Of a DNA stretch of 22,293 nt, positions 1 to 8,748 are shown piece after piece. Each line of letters begins with the position of its first letter. Position 1 is the stretch's first letter. This DNA is from JAYSRU01 sp043720875. GTDB taxonomy: Bacteria; Bacteroidota; Bacteroidia; Flavobacteriales_D; Crocinitomicaceae. The notes under the pieces were generated by a model that was given only the letters and a program-made list of their open reading frames with translations, made no database searches and was not told where the DNA came from. Both the position numbers and the translations under genes were made by a program. The stretch is from the NCBI GenBank assembly GCA_043720875.1, contig JAYSRU010000271.1:1-22293 (forward strand), given 5' to 3'.

Positions 1-977
1 TCCCCTTTTTCAAAACCCATGTAGGCAATCGATTTTTCGAAAGATGCATCCTGAATATTTGGAATATTTTCTGTTATTTTAATCCCCATTCCAGGATTAG
101 TTCCATAGGTTATCATCGGAGCAATCTCCGTTGCGTCAAAATCATATTCCTTATCGAAAACTGCATCAATGTCAGTAGCCAATTGTTTCCAATCTGCTAT
201 TTTATCTTCCAACTCTTTTCCGGTTGGCGCAAATTTCTTTCCCTTTACATACTCAAAAGTTGTTTCATCGGGTGCAATCATTCCTCCTCTGGCTCCCATT
301 TCAATACTCATGTTACAGACGGTCATACGACCTTCCATACTCATTTCCCGAAATACATTTCCAGCGTATTCACAGAAATAACCCGTACCAGAATTAGTTC
401 CGATTTTTGCAATAATGTAGAGAATAACATCTTTTGGCGTTACACCAAGTGCTAATTTTCCATTCACATTCACCCGTAAACTTTTGGGTTTATCCAACAA
501 CAAACATTGACTTGCAAAAACTTGTGCTACTTGACTTGTACCAATGCCAAATGCAATTGCTCCAAATGCTCCATGCGTAGAAGTATGGCTGTCGCCACAA
601 ACAATCGTCATTCCCGGTTGTGTGATACCCAATTCTGGTGCAATTACATGGATTATCCCTTGATATTGATGTCCTAAACCATACAATAACACGTTGTTTT
701 TTTCACAATTAGCAGTCAATTGCTCAATTTGTTTGCGCGCCAAATCATCTTTAATCGGCAAATGCTGATCTCGAGTTGCCACATTATGATCCATTGTAGC
801 TACAATTTTTTCAGGACGAAACACAGGAATTTTACGTTGTTCTAATTCAGCAAAAGCCTGAGGACTTGTAACTTCATGGATTAAATGCTTATCAATGTAG
901 AGCACTTGCGGTCCATTCTCAACGGTAGTGACTACGTGCCTGTCCCAAACTTTATCAAAAAGTGTTTTATTTTTCAT
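1..977 (-). CDS. leuC: 3-isopropylmalate dehydratase large subunit, 3' end beyond window
   Basis: LeuC is the aconitase-type large subunit that, with LeuD, isomerises 2-isopropylmalate to 3-isopropylmalate in leucine synthesis (cytosol). The frame is open from ATG 975-977 (MKNKTLFDKVWDRHVV) to the left edge, about 325 of the usual 460-470 residues. Visible family motifs are MDHNVAT near residue 62, VCGDSHTSTHGAFGA near residue 126, and YGTNPGMG near the left edge. The cysteines that ligate the 4Fe-4S cluster lie in the missing C-terminal part, so they cannot be checked. The start is five bases after the leuA stop, so the two genes are almost certainly co-transcribed; leuD and leuB would be expected to the left. 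No frame damage is seen in the part present. Confidence 0.95.
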   Translation of the reverse strand, partial: MKNKTLFDKVWDRHVVTTVENGPQVLYIDKHLIHEVTSPQAFAELEQRKIPVFRPEKIVATMDHNVATRDQHLPIKDDLARKQIEQLTANCEKNNVLLYGLGHQYQGIIHVIAPELGITQPGMTIVCGDSHTSTHGAFGAIAFGIGTSQVAQVFASQCLLLDKPKSLRVNVNGKLALGVTPKDVILYIIAKIGTNSGTGYFCEYAGNVFREMSMEGRMTVCNMSIEMGARGGMIAPDETTFEYVKGKKFAPTGKELEDKIADWKQLATDIDAVFDKEYDFDATEIAPMITYGTNPGMGIKITENIPNIQDASFEKSIAYMGFEKG

Positions 978-982
978 TTTGA

Positions 983-2149
983 TTATATTAAACTTCTAAT
1001 TTTATTCAAGTGCATAATTTCATGCACGTCACGGTCTATTATTTCCTTTTTACGGTCGGCAAATTTTAAAAATTCAAGGTAAACTTTATCCAATTGTAAT
1101 TTGGTCAATTCATACCCAATTTTCTTTGCACGGTAAGCTAAAGCTGCTCTTCCGCTTCTTGCTGTTAAGATGATTGCAGATTCACTTACCCCAACATCGA
1201 GTGGATTCATTATTTCATAGGTCTGTCTATTTTTGATCATTCCATCTTGATGAATACCAGAACTATGTGAAAAAGCATTGGCTCCAACAATCGCTTTATT
1301 GGCTTGTACCATCATTCCCATATTTTCCGCCACCATTAAACTTGTATCGTATAATAATCTAGCATTAATGCCCGTATCAAATCCTAAGTATGGATGTTGT
1401 CTCAAAATCATAACTACTTCTTCCAACGAAGTATTTCCTGCTCTCTCACCGATTCCATTTATCGTACATTCTATTTGTCGCGCTCCATTAACCACACCCG
1501 CAATTGAGTTTGCGGTTGCAAGACCTAAATCATTGTGACAATGACACGAAAGAATTACATGCTCAATGCCTAAAACATGATCTTTCAAATATTTAATCTT
1601 AGCACCATATTCACTAGGCAAGCAATACCCCGTTGTATCTGGAATATTTAATACCGTTGCACCAGCTTTGATGGCTTCCGTACAAACTTTTGCCAAAAAT
1701 TCATTTTCAGTTCTTCCGGCATCTTCCGCATAAAACTCAACATCATGCACAAAGGTTTTCGCATAAGCAATGGCGTCAATGGCGCGATCGATTACCTGAT
1801 CACGTGAACTATTGAATTTATATTTAATGTGTGTTTCGGACGTTCCAATCCCAGTATGGATTCTTGGTTTCTTAGCAAATTCCAAAGATCTTGCTGCTGA
1901 TTCTATGTCGCCTTTCACTGCTCTCGTCAATGCGCAAACTGTTGCATTTTGAACAATTTTAGCTATTTCTTGCACCGATTTAAAATCACCCGGACTAGAG
2001 ATTGGAAAACCAGCTTCGATAACATCCACACCCAATTCATCTAATCTTCTTGCAATTACAATTTTCTGATCTGTGTTCAATTTACATCCCGGAACTTGTT
2101 CGCCATCTCGCAAGGTTGTATCAAATATTTGTATCCTTTGATTTTCCAT
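983..2149 (-). CDS. leuA: 2-isopropylmalate synthase, short form without regulatory domain
   Basis: LeuA condenses acetyl-CoA with 2-oxoisovalerate, the committed step of leucine synthesis. The protein opens with the HMGL-type barrel motif IFDTTLRDGEQVPG, then has SCHCHNDLGLATANS (metal-binding histidines), NGIGERAGN and SSGIHQDGM. I place the start at ATG 2147-2149 (MENQRIQIFDTTLRDGEQ), giving 388 residues; an in-frame ATG at 2191 would add 14 residues that do not resemble the family N-terminus. At this length the barrel and linker are present but the C-terminal LeuA allosteric dimer domain of the ~510-residue enzymes is absent. Short forms like this occur in Flavobacteria. Homocitrate or citramalate synthase are alternatives by fold, but the adjacent leuC favours LeuA. 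Confidence 0.93.
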   Translation of the reverse strand: MENQRIQIFDTTLRDGEQVPGCKLNTDQKIVIARRLDELGVDVIEAGFPISSPGDFKSVQEIAKIVQNATVCALTRAVKGDIESAARSLEFAKKPRIHTGIGTSETHIKYKFNSSRDQVIDRAIDAIAYAKTFVHDVEFYAEDAGRTENEFLAKVCTEAIKAGATVLNIPDTTGYCLPSEYGAKIKYLKDHVLGIEHVILSCHCHNDLGLATANSIAGVVNGARQIECTINGIGERAGNTSLEEVVMILRQHPYLGFDTGINARLLYDTSLMVAENMGMMVQANKAIVGANAFSHSSGIHQDGMIKNRQTYEIMNPLDVGVSESAIILTARSGRAALAYRAKKIGYELTKLQLDKVYLEFLKFADRKKEIIDRDVHEIMHLNKIRSLI

Positions 2150-2224
2150 TTCAATTATTAAGCTTAGTTTTGGTTTTCTATTCGCGGTCAAAACTAGTGC
2201 TCGAGTAGGTCGACAAAAAACGCT

Positions 2225-2255
2225 AAAACGTAATTTCTACACTACTAAACTGAAA
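2225..2255 (-). promoter_or_regulatory. weak candidate promoter for leuAC
   Basis: On the minus strand TTTC (2252-2255), a 19-base spacer and TACGTTTT (2225-2232) match the Bacteroidota consensus TTTG-N19-TAnnTTTG at all but one base in each box. The 75-base leader to leuA is long enough for a regulatory structure, but I see no clear attenuator or leucine-rich leader peptide. Confidence 0.3.
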
Positions 2256-2308
2256 GTATATTAACTTAATGTATTGCTAATCAATATATTAATAAGATAA
2301 TTATTACG

Positions 2309-3853
2309 ATGGCTAACTTAGTAAAAGATAATTTATTTGTATTAATATCTTCCCTTTCTAGGTCTGAGAAAAGGCAATTTAAGCTCTATGTAAATCGTTT
2401 GGGCGATAACATTGATGCGAAATTTATCCAATTATTCACACTTTTAGACAAAATGACTAGTTACAATGAAGAGTTAATACTTAAAAGTAACATCGTTAGT
2501 AAGCAACAGCTTTCCAATATTAAAGCGCATTTATACAAACAAATATTAATCAGTTTACGTTTAAATCCTGTACATCAAAATATTAGAATTCAAATTCGAG
2601 AACAACTAGATTTTGCTACAATTTTATACCACAAGGGATTATATAAACAGAGTCTCAAAATATTAGATAAGACTAAGCAAACAGCCATTGAGCACGAAGA
2701 GAAAAACATTGCTTATGAAATTCTTGAGCTCGAAAAAGTGATAGAATCGCAATACATTACGCGTAGTATTGGAAGTAGAGCTGACGAATTAAGTATTCAA
2801 GCAAAAGAACTTAGTCAGCAAAACGTAATTGCGAGCAAACTTTCCAATTTATCCCTTCAATTGTATAGTACCATGCTAAAAAGTGGCTATGCAAAAAGTG
2901 ACAAAGAAGTGCAAGAGATAAGTCTTTACTTCAAAAATCAAATGCCTAGTTACGAAATCGAAAACTTGGGGTTTCGGGAGAAATTATGGCTGTATCAAGC
3001 ACATGTATGGTATAGTTTTTTAATTCAGGATTTTTTATCGTGTTATAAATATTGCATGAAATGGATAGAACTATTTAACCATAATCCACAAATGATCTTT
3101 TTGAATCCGGTTTGGTACATTAAAGGCAATAGTTATTTATTAGAATGCTTGTATTTAATCAAACACAAATCATACATCAAAGAGGTATTAGAAAAGTTAG
3201 AAAATACGATCAATTTGGAAGCATTTCCAAAGAATGACAACATTAATTCACTCTACTTTTTATGCTACTATTACAGTAAATTTAATTTGCATTTTTTGAA
3301 AGGTGATTTCGAAGGTGGCACTTATTTAGTAGACGAAGTAATTAAAAAGCTACAAGAAAACGAAGACCGAATAGATGAGCATCATACTATGGTTTTCTAT
3401 TATAAAATAGCCTGTTTATACTTTGGAAAAGGAGACAACTTAAAGTGCATTGAATACTTGAATAAGATTGTAAAAAACAAAAATCTATCCATGCGAGAAG
3501 ATTTGATGTGCTTTGCCCGTGTTTTGAATTTAGTTGCTCATTATGAGGCCAATTTAGAAAGTGAATTGGAACGTCAATTGAAAAGCACTTATCAATTTTT
3601 ACTCAAAATGAACGACTTACATGAGGTACAACGTGAAATGATTCGGTTCTTAAAAAATCTCGGTTCAATTTTTCCTGACCAATTAAAAACCGAATTTAAG
3701 AACCTTTTGGCTCGTCTTAAAGTATTCGAGCAACATCCTTATGAAAAACGCGCATTTCTATATTTGGATATAATTTCTTGGTTAGAAAGTAAAATTGAAG
3801 GCAAACCAGTTGCGTTTATTATCCAGACAAAAGCTAAGAGTTTAAATCGCTAG
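2309..3853 (+). CDS. helical-repeat (TPR-like) protein of unknown function
   Basis: I do not recognise a named family. The 514-residue product has no signal peptide or membrane segment and is rich in Leu, Lys, Glu and Tyr. It reads as a string of amphipathic helix pairs, for example around residues 100-170 (DFATILYHKGLYKQSLKIL) and 330-400 (FLKGDFEGGTYLVDEVIKKL, YFGKGDNLKCIEYLNKIV), which look like TPR-type repeats. A cytosolic scaffold or regulatory role is plausible but not shown. It starts at ATG 2309 in an AT-rich leader without an obvious Shine-Dalgarno, is divergent from leuA, and stands alone. It is the only non-mobile plus-strand gene in the window. Its 3' end meets the convergent YHYH gene at a shared terminator. 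Confidence 0.85.
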   Translation: MANLVKDNLFVLISSLSRSEKRQFKLYVNRLGDNIDAKFIQLFTLLDKMTSYNEELILKSNIVSKQQLSNIKAHLYKQILISLRLNPVHQNIRIQIREQLDFATILYHKGLYKQSLKILDKTKQTAIEHEEKNIAYEILELEKVIESQYITRSIGSRADELSIQAKELSQQNVIASKLSNLSLQLYSTMLKSGYAKSDKEVQEISLYFKNQMPSYEIENLGFREKLWLYQAHVWYSFLIQDFLSCYKYCMKWIELFNHNPQMIFLNPVWYIKGNSYLLECLYLIKHKSYIKEVLEKLENTINLEAFPKNDNINSLYFLCYYYSKFNLHFLKGDFEGGTYLVDEVIKKLQENEDRIDEHHTMVFYYKIACLYFGKGDNLKCIEYLNKIVKNKNLSMREDLMCFARVLNLVAHYEANLESELERQLKSTYQFLLKMNDLHEVQREMIRFLKNLGSIFPDQLKTEFKNLLARLKVFEQHPYEKRAFLYLDIISWLESKIEGKPVAFIIQTKAKSLNR

Positions 3854-3859
3854 CATAAA

Positions 3860-3889
3860 AAAGCCAAACTATATGAATAGCTTAGCTTT
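3860..3889. terminator. bidirectional terminator between convergent genes
   Basis: Arms AAAGCCAAACTAT (3860-3872) and ATAGCTTAGCTTT (3877-3889) enclose a four-base loop. Read on the minus strand, all 13 pairs form if G-U pairs are allowed and a T-run follows, so it suits the YHYH gene best; on the plus strand two positions mismatch but it can still end the helical-repeat gene. Confidence 0.8.
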
Positions 3890-3908
3890 TATGAATTGAT
3901 TTGTAAGA

Positions 3909-5276
3909 CTATTTTCTGTCGATTACCACCTTTTTCGTGATGACTTCGTTGTCGTTAGTCAACCTCAACATGTATACTCCATTATACAACGTTCTAGTGT
4001 CTAAATAGGCAATCGTTGAACCTGTATTAATAACGGTACTCGTAATTTTTGCGCCATTCATATCGAAAAGTTCAACGTTAACTTGTTGTTTCACTAAAGT
4101 AGCTAATTGAATGGCCAAAAATTCATCCGCAGGGTTTGGATATACCGAAATTGTCAAATCGCTAATTTCAAAATTATCGACACCCGCAACAGATGTGTAA
4201 GTAGTTACCGTTTCACCAATAGTTGTAACTTTTGCAGCAACTTTATTACCGTAGAATGTTGGACCAACTGCATATGGATATGCTGAATTATGATTGGCAT
4301 CCACGGTACAAAAATATGCATACGTTCCCAATGGATATTCAGGTGTTACACAAAAACGACCGTTGTGTTCATCCAAATGACCCGAAGCAGCAATGTATTC
4401 GTAATCTTCTCTAAAATATCCTAAGAAATAGGTAGCACTCACCGCTGGTCCAGTAGTAACCGCAGCACCTGTTGGAGAAGTTGTTCTCGTGGTAATTGCT
4501 CGTAAACTGTAAGAAGATTGCATTCTCGCAACCCCTCCAGTTCCATCCGTGTTTGCATAACCGTATGCTCCGTATATTGGAAAACCGTCGTATGCAAAAC
4601 CGATTAATGGGGAGTGGCTACTCGCATTTATTGCATACAAACCATCTGAAGGATACAATGTACAAATTGTAGAAAGTACCGTTAAATCCAAATTAAACGC
4701 ACTCGGATTTTGATGGTGATGGTAATTTCCCATTGCTGGATGGGCTTTAGAGCAATCAAAACCAGCTCTTTCTGCAGGAATTGCATCTCTATTCCAATCG
4801 TTAACTGCACCCATTCCACCTGGGCAAGGCGGATTACCAGGGCCGCCGCATAACGCACTGGTTGTTGCATTCCAAGCCACTCCATCACGGTAATCAAATA
4901 AGGCAACACCATTAACAAACACACCAATATTTCCACCAGTTGTTGCAGTAGCAACTCCTGTATTTTGTGAAGGAACTAAGGGAAATTTGAAGATGGCAGC
5001 TTGATCTGTAGCCAAAGACGGATTTCCATCCAAAAATGGTCCTGTTATATATGCTGGTATTCCGTGTGTGGTTACATAAACCGAACCAGCCGAATATTGT
5101 ACCGTTTGCACATTCGCAGCAACTGCATCAGCAATAGGTGTTGAGTTACCACTCACATAATGACTTCCCATAATTCCGGTTGTATTTTGCAACCAAGCAG
5201 TAATTACAGGATTGGTTTGCGCTTTTAAGCCAGTAATACTCGCAAAAAGCGTAAGAGTTAAAATTGTTTTTTTCAT
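3909..5276 (-). CDS. YHYH-domain exported protein with T9SS sorting domain
   Basis: A 455-residue exported protein: signal peptide (1-20, ending LKAQ), a YHYH-type domain (about 100-345) and a C-terminal T9SS type A sorting domain (about 375-455, VYPNPADEF to NGVYMLRL). Family hallmarks are FAYDGFPIYGAYGY, LDEHNGRFCVTPEYP and GTYAYFCTVDANH. The name-giving motif reads YHHH at residues 185-188 instead of YHYH. Several histidines and cysteines (C143, C151, C175, C205, C309, C323) could bind metal or form disulfides, but the biochemical role of YHYH proteins is unclear to me. The gene starts 15 bases after the CotH gene and is very likely its operon partner, ending at the terminator at 3860-3889. 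Confidence 0.9.
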   Translation of the reverse strand: MKKTILTLTLFASITGLKAQTNPVITAWLQNTTGIMGSHYVSGNSTPIADAVAANVQTVQYSAGSVYVTTHGIPAYITGPFLDGNPSLATDQAAIFKFPLVPSQNTGVATATTGGNIGVFVNGVALFDYRDGVAWNATTSALCGGPGNPPCPGGMGAVNDWNRDAIPAERAGFDCSKAHPAMGNYHHHQNPSAFNLDLTVLSTICTLYPSDGLYAINASSHSPLIGFAYDGFPIYGAYGYANTDGTGGVARMQSSYSLRAITTRTTSPTGAAVTTGPAVSATYFLGYFREDYEYIAASGHLDEHNGRFCVTPEYPLGTYAYFCTVDANHNSAYPYAVGPTFYGNKVAAKVTTIGETVTTYTSVAGVDNFEISDLTISVYPNPADEFLAIQLATLVKQQVNVELFDMNGAKITSTVINTGSTIAYLDTRTLYNGVYMLRLTNDNEVITKKVVIDRK

Positions 5277-5291
5277 GATTCTTGAAATTAA

Positions 5292-7571
5292 TTAATTTTT
5301 AATAATCTTAATAGTTGTGTTTTTATTTACAATGAGCATATAAACGCCATCGGTGTAATTACTGAAATCAAATTTTACTTCATGCGTTGCGGTATATTTA
5401 TTTTCAAACAACAATTGACCTTGAAGGTTGTAAATAGCAAGTTCGTTGATCGCATACTTTTGATTCGCTACTGAAACAACTCCGTTCGTAGGATTTGGAT
5501 AGCTGGTAAGAAAGTTTCCGAAATCTTCATGCGATGACAATGATGCAGTTTCGTTATTCGCTAAATAAGTAGGCGATTGATTTACAAAACTACCAGTGCC
5601 ATTCGGTATACGAGCATAGGCAACATCCGCAGTTTGAAGTCCAAACGCTACATTGTCCACCACCGTTCCGTTGGCATAAGAAAGTACGACATTTTCACCG
5701 GCACTAGTTAGTTTGAAGTTGGTATGTAGCCCTGACTGTGTTGTGTCTCCGTCACACCAAACAATTAAATAGCTGTTAGGTGCAATTGTAATTCCAGCTG
5801 GAAATTGCCATTGTACCATGTTTGTAACTCCATCAGACATGTATAAATTATCTAAACTTAGGGTGTTAGCAGAATTGTTGTACAACTCAACCCAATCTTC
5901 GTATTGCCCATTAGGATCTGTTACCGTACTTACATTAGAGGCCATGATTTCGTTCACGGCTAATTCTCCAGCATTTATAGTAGGATAAATTGCGTTAATG
6001 GTATAGAATTCATGCTCTGCTCGCTCCGGTGAAAACATTCCAATGTTATTGTTTTCTGCGTAAATGTAATATTGCATATAGGAGTTTGAAATCAAGAGAG
6101 AAGCACCATATACGTTATCACCAGCTGCGCCATCACCATGTGCGCCATCATCGTACATTAGCGTCTTCGTAAATGGAAGCGCAATTGCTGCCCTATATCC
6201 TAAAAAAACTGCGTCAGTATTTGTATTGATTACGTTGGCTGTTATATAAATTGAACTATTCCCGGCGGGACTAGCGTTTGAAGGAGTCACACTTGTGATT
6301 GTAGGTTTAGTGTTTGTGAAATCCGATTGTGTCGATAAATAAGTATAACGGCCTCCCATTAGATTGCTAATACCAGGAGCCGTATTCATTCCACTAGTTA
6401 CATCTGTGGTCATGCTGTTTTGAAATTGCGTGAATGAATAGAATCCATTTACATCTGCTGCAACAGAAGGATTGATTAGAGTTTGTAAGGTTTGAGCCGT
6501 TGTAGTATAACTCGTATTTGAAAAATTTTCAGTTAATATTGTACTAAAGTGAGCCAAGTACATTTTCTTATACCTTGGCACTGCTAATAACTTTTGAACC
6601 AACGGCCAAGCAGCATCTCCAGCGTGCAGCAAATGAGTAAGTTGTCTTTTCGCTGTAGTATTTGATAATGAAATTGTTCCGGTCATTGCAAATGTTCCAA
6701 ACGACATATTCATATCCCAAATAATAGGATTGAATCTGCCATTTTCATCTTTGTATAAGTAATAGTTTTGCTTAAATTGGCCCAAGTAACTGTCCAAATT
6801 AACCGTTACATTATCAAAAGCTAACATCCAAAGTACTCTATCAATATCAAGCATGGACTCTATCGCTGTAATATTATTAGACAACGTATTTGTTAAATCA
6901 ATTAGATCTTGCCAGCCTGTAGCTGAATTCATTTCATAAGCACTGTAATAACTCGTACTATCGGTGCCTAAATAAGCTAAATTAGGAAAGCTTGTGGACA
7001 TAGGACCTGCACCACCAATTGGGTTACATTTTATAAAAGTGTTGCTGTTGGAGTAAAAATGATTATTCACAAATTTCTTAGAAATCGATTCTGTACTCGT
7101 ATATAATCCTATTAAATTTCCGTTGATGTACAAATTCGCGAAATTCGATAATGGTGCATGCATGTATTGGCGCAACAAAGTATAGGCTAAGTTATCACGA
7201 ATGTAAGACGGATCGAATGCTATGTTGCTTAATTTAATGTCTGTATACCCATCATAATCTTGCGCTTGATAAGTATCCAATTCAATATGTATTGGATTTT
7301 TCACCTGGCCAGCATTGTAAGAACTATTCCCCTTGTATTTAACCCCAACATTTGGAAGCAATACTCCATTAATTGTAACGGATTGTGCAGCTATATAATT
7401 TTCTGCTCCACTCGCTTGCGCATCTAATAATGCATCCCAATTAGTTTCTACAAATACAATTCGTATGTCTTGTATTGTATTGATATCATAAAACGTTTGA
7501 GCACAAATGATATTGGAGACTCCCAGTACAGCGATAATTAATTGTGTAATTTTCTTCATAAATGATTTCAT
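5292..7571 (-). CDS. secreted CotH-kinase family protein with lamin-tail and T9SS domains
   Basis: A 759-residue exported protein: signal peptide (about 5-25, ending ICAQ), CotH kinase domain (about 30-380), a lamin-tail (LTD) domain (about 540-670, from LAVNEIMASNVS and EDWVELYNNS) and a T9SS type A sorting domain (SYPNPTNG to DGVYMLIV). CotH-like features are VKYKGNSSY (74-84), IRDNLAYTLLR, FDNVTVNLDSYLG (from 252) and IIWDMNMSFG (from 284); FDN and WDMN sit where CotH places its ATP/metal-binding aspartates. Bacillus CotH phosphorylates spore-coat proteins; the substrate here is unknown, and an ATP source outside the cell is a puzzle. A second ATG at 7559 fits the signal peptide and upstream promoter better than ATG 7571. 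It leads a two-gene operon with the YHYH gene. Confidence 0.9.
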   Translation of the reverse strand: MKSFMKKITQLIIAVLGVSNIICAQTFYDINTIQDIRIVFVETNWDALLDAQASGAENYIAAQSVTINGVLLPNVGVKYKGNSSYNAGQVKNPIHIELDTYQAQDYDGYTDIKLSNIAFDPSYIRDNLAYTLLRQYMHAPLSNFANLYINGNLIGLYTSTESISKKFVNNHFYSNSNTFIKCNPIGGAGPMSTSFPNLAYLGTDSTSYYSAYEMNSATGWQDLIDLTNTLSNNITAIESMLDIDRVLWMLAFDNVTVNLDSYLGQFKQNYYLYKDENGRFNPIIWDMNMSFGTFAMTGTISLSNTTAKRQLTHLLHAGDAAWPLVQKLLAVPRYKKMYLAHFSTILTENFSNTSYTTTAQTLQTLINPSVAADVNGFYSFTQFQNSMTTDVTSGMNTAPGISNLMGGRYTYLSTQSDFTNTKPTITSVTPSNASPAGNSSIYITANVINTNTDAVFLGYRAAIALPFTKTLMYDDGAHGDGAAGDNVYGASLLISNSYMQYYIYAENNNIGMFSPERAEHEFYTINAIYPTINAGELAVNEIMASNVSTVTDPNGQYEDWVELYNNSANTLSLDNLYMSDGVTNMVQWQFPAGITIAPNSYLIVWCDGDTTQSGLHTNFKLTSAGENVVLSYANGTVVDNVAFGLQTADVAYARIPNGTGSFVNQSPTYLANNETASLSSHEDFGNFLTSYPNPTNGVVSVANQKYAINELAIYNLQGQLLFENKYTATHEVKFDFSNYTDGVYMLIVNKNTTIKIIKN

Positions 7572-7577
7572 TACAGA

Positions 7578-7608
7578 GTTAGACGCTACTTATTTTCTTT
7601 TCCTTCGC
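7578..7608 (-). promoter_or_regulatory. candidate ECF-sigma promoter for the cotH-YHYH operon
   Basis: On the minus strand GCGAAGG (7602-7608), a 16-base spacer and CGTCTAAC (7578-7585). The same layout, with GCAAAGG and the same spacer length, precedes the anti-sigma gene at 10172. CGTC-type -10 elements are typical of ECF sigma factors. The predicted transcript start falls close to ATG 7571, which argues for translation from ATG 7559. Confidence 0.6.
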
Positions 7609-7650
7609 TAGAAATATTTTTTACATTAAATACCCTTCAATTGCGCAGGA

Positions 7651-7676
7651 TTATTTTTATGATAATCTAAAAATAA
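7651..7676. repeat. AT-only inverted repeat between MbnH-like and cotH genes
   Basis: TTATTTTTA (7651-7659) and TAAAAATAA (7668-7676) form perfect nine-base arms around an eight-base centre. There is no GC stem, so it is a poor terminator; it could be an operator or chance in AT-rich DNA. The whole 166-base gap holds this repeat and the promoter at 7578-7608. Confidence 0.35.
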
Positions 7677-7737
7677 GACGATAAGTGGTGTAAAAACATT
7701 ATTTGGAAACAGTGAGCATTTGGGATTTTGCGCTATC

Positions 7738-8748
7738 TCACTTTAACTTCAAATAGCCAAACTTAGGGTTAAACAGAAATTTTTTATCTGTTAACGTCAA
7801 CAAAAAAGCTACCAAATCTACTTTCTCGTTTGCGCTAAGCTTAACCGGATTTATTAATTTTTTGTTTAACGTTGGGCTAAGTTGTACCTCACTCGTATAA
7901 TGATTTATTACCTCATTTAATGTTGTAAAGCGACCGTCGTGCATGTAGGGAAACGAAAACTCAATATTACGCAACGTAGGAACTTTAAATTTTAAAGAAT
8001 CTTCTGACTTGTTCGTCACACGTAATCTGCCAAAATCTTTCAAAAATTCGTCGAGTTTTAGACCATTGTTTTCAAATTCGTTGGTAGTGAAAAGTGGTGC
8101 AGGATGGCAAGATGCACAATTCACTTCAAACAATGCTAAACCAGATTTTTCTTGCTTCGTGAATTTTTGTTGGTGCCTCATCACACTATCATATTTTGAA
8201 TTTGAACTCACCAATGTTAGCATGAATTGTGAAATTGCCTTTAATGTCCGTTCTCCTGTTGCAATACTATCACCGAATGCTCGGAAATAAATACCCCTGT
8301 ATTTCACATCCGAATTAATTTTCTTGACAACGTTGGATATACTTTCAGCCATTTCACTAGGATGACTTATCGGACCCAAGGCTTGTACGTCTAAATGATT
8401 AATTGCTCCGTCCCACATAAATAGTTTTTGCCATGCAAGATTCATTAATGCCGGAGAATTTCTTGTTCCAATACTGTCAAAAATTCCATGACTTAATTGA
8501 TGATCAACATGTGCAAATGCAGTATACTGAGCATGACAACTTGCACAAGAAATAGAATTATCTAAGGATAAAATTGGGTCATAAAAAAGTATTCTACCTA
8601 AAGCTACTTTTTCTTCCGTCAATGGATTTTTGGAAAAATTATAAACAGGTTTTGGCCAACCTTTAGGAACAATGAATAAATTCTTTGTAGCTGTAATGAA
8701 TGCTGATAAAACAACGATCACACCAGTTAATATAAAGACTCGCTTCAT
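7738..8748 (-). CDS. MbnH-like diheme cytochrome c peroxidase family protein
   Basis: A 336-residue member of the diheme CcpA/MauG superfamily. The N-terminus is a signal or anchor (about 3-20). Heme sites are CASCH at 68-72 and CASCH at 211-215; supporting family segments are GRILFYDPILS, GTRNSPALMNLAW, MWDGA and PTLRNIEFSFPYMHDGRF (257-274). It acts in the periplasm. Its ATG overlaps the stop of the MbnP-like gene by four bases (ATGA), so the two are translationally coupled. That pairing is why I favour MbnH over a plain peroxide-reducing CcpA: in characterised pairs MbnH oxidises a tryptophan of MbnP to kynurenine. It could still be an ordinary cytochrome c peroxidase or another MauG-like enzyme. 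Confidence 0.87.
   Translation of the reverse strand: MKRVFILTGVIVVLSAFITATKNLFIVPKGWPKPVYNFSKNPLTEEKVALGRILFYDPILSLDNSISCASCHAQYTAFAHVDHQLSHGIFDSIGTRNSPALMNLAWQKLFMWDGAINHLDVQALGPISHPSEMAESISNVVKKINSDVKYRGIYFRAFGDSIATGERTLKAISQFMLTLVSSNSKYDSVMRHQQKFTKQEKSGLALFEVNCASCHPAPLFTTNEFENNGLKLDEFLKDFGRLRVTNKSEDSLKFKVPTLRNIEFSFPYMHDGRFTTLNEVINHYTSEVQLSPTLNKKLINPVKLSANEKVDLVAFLLTLTDKKFLFNPKFGYLKLK

Noticed and set aside
2160..2214. Four six-base restriction sites (HindIII, SpeI, XhoI, SalI) within 55 bases, resembling a cloning polylinker.
   Set aside because: The sites do not abut as in vector polylinkers, the order matches no vector I know, and the surrounding DNA joins leuA and its neighbour naturally. 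Most likely chance.
4232..4954. Short frames on either strand within the YHYH gene.
   Set aside because: They overlap a complete, domain-bearing gene in other frames and show no protein features of their own.
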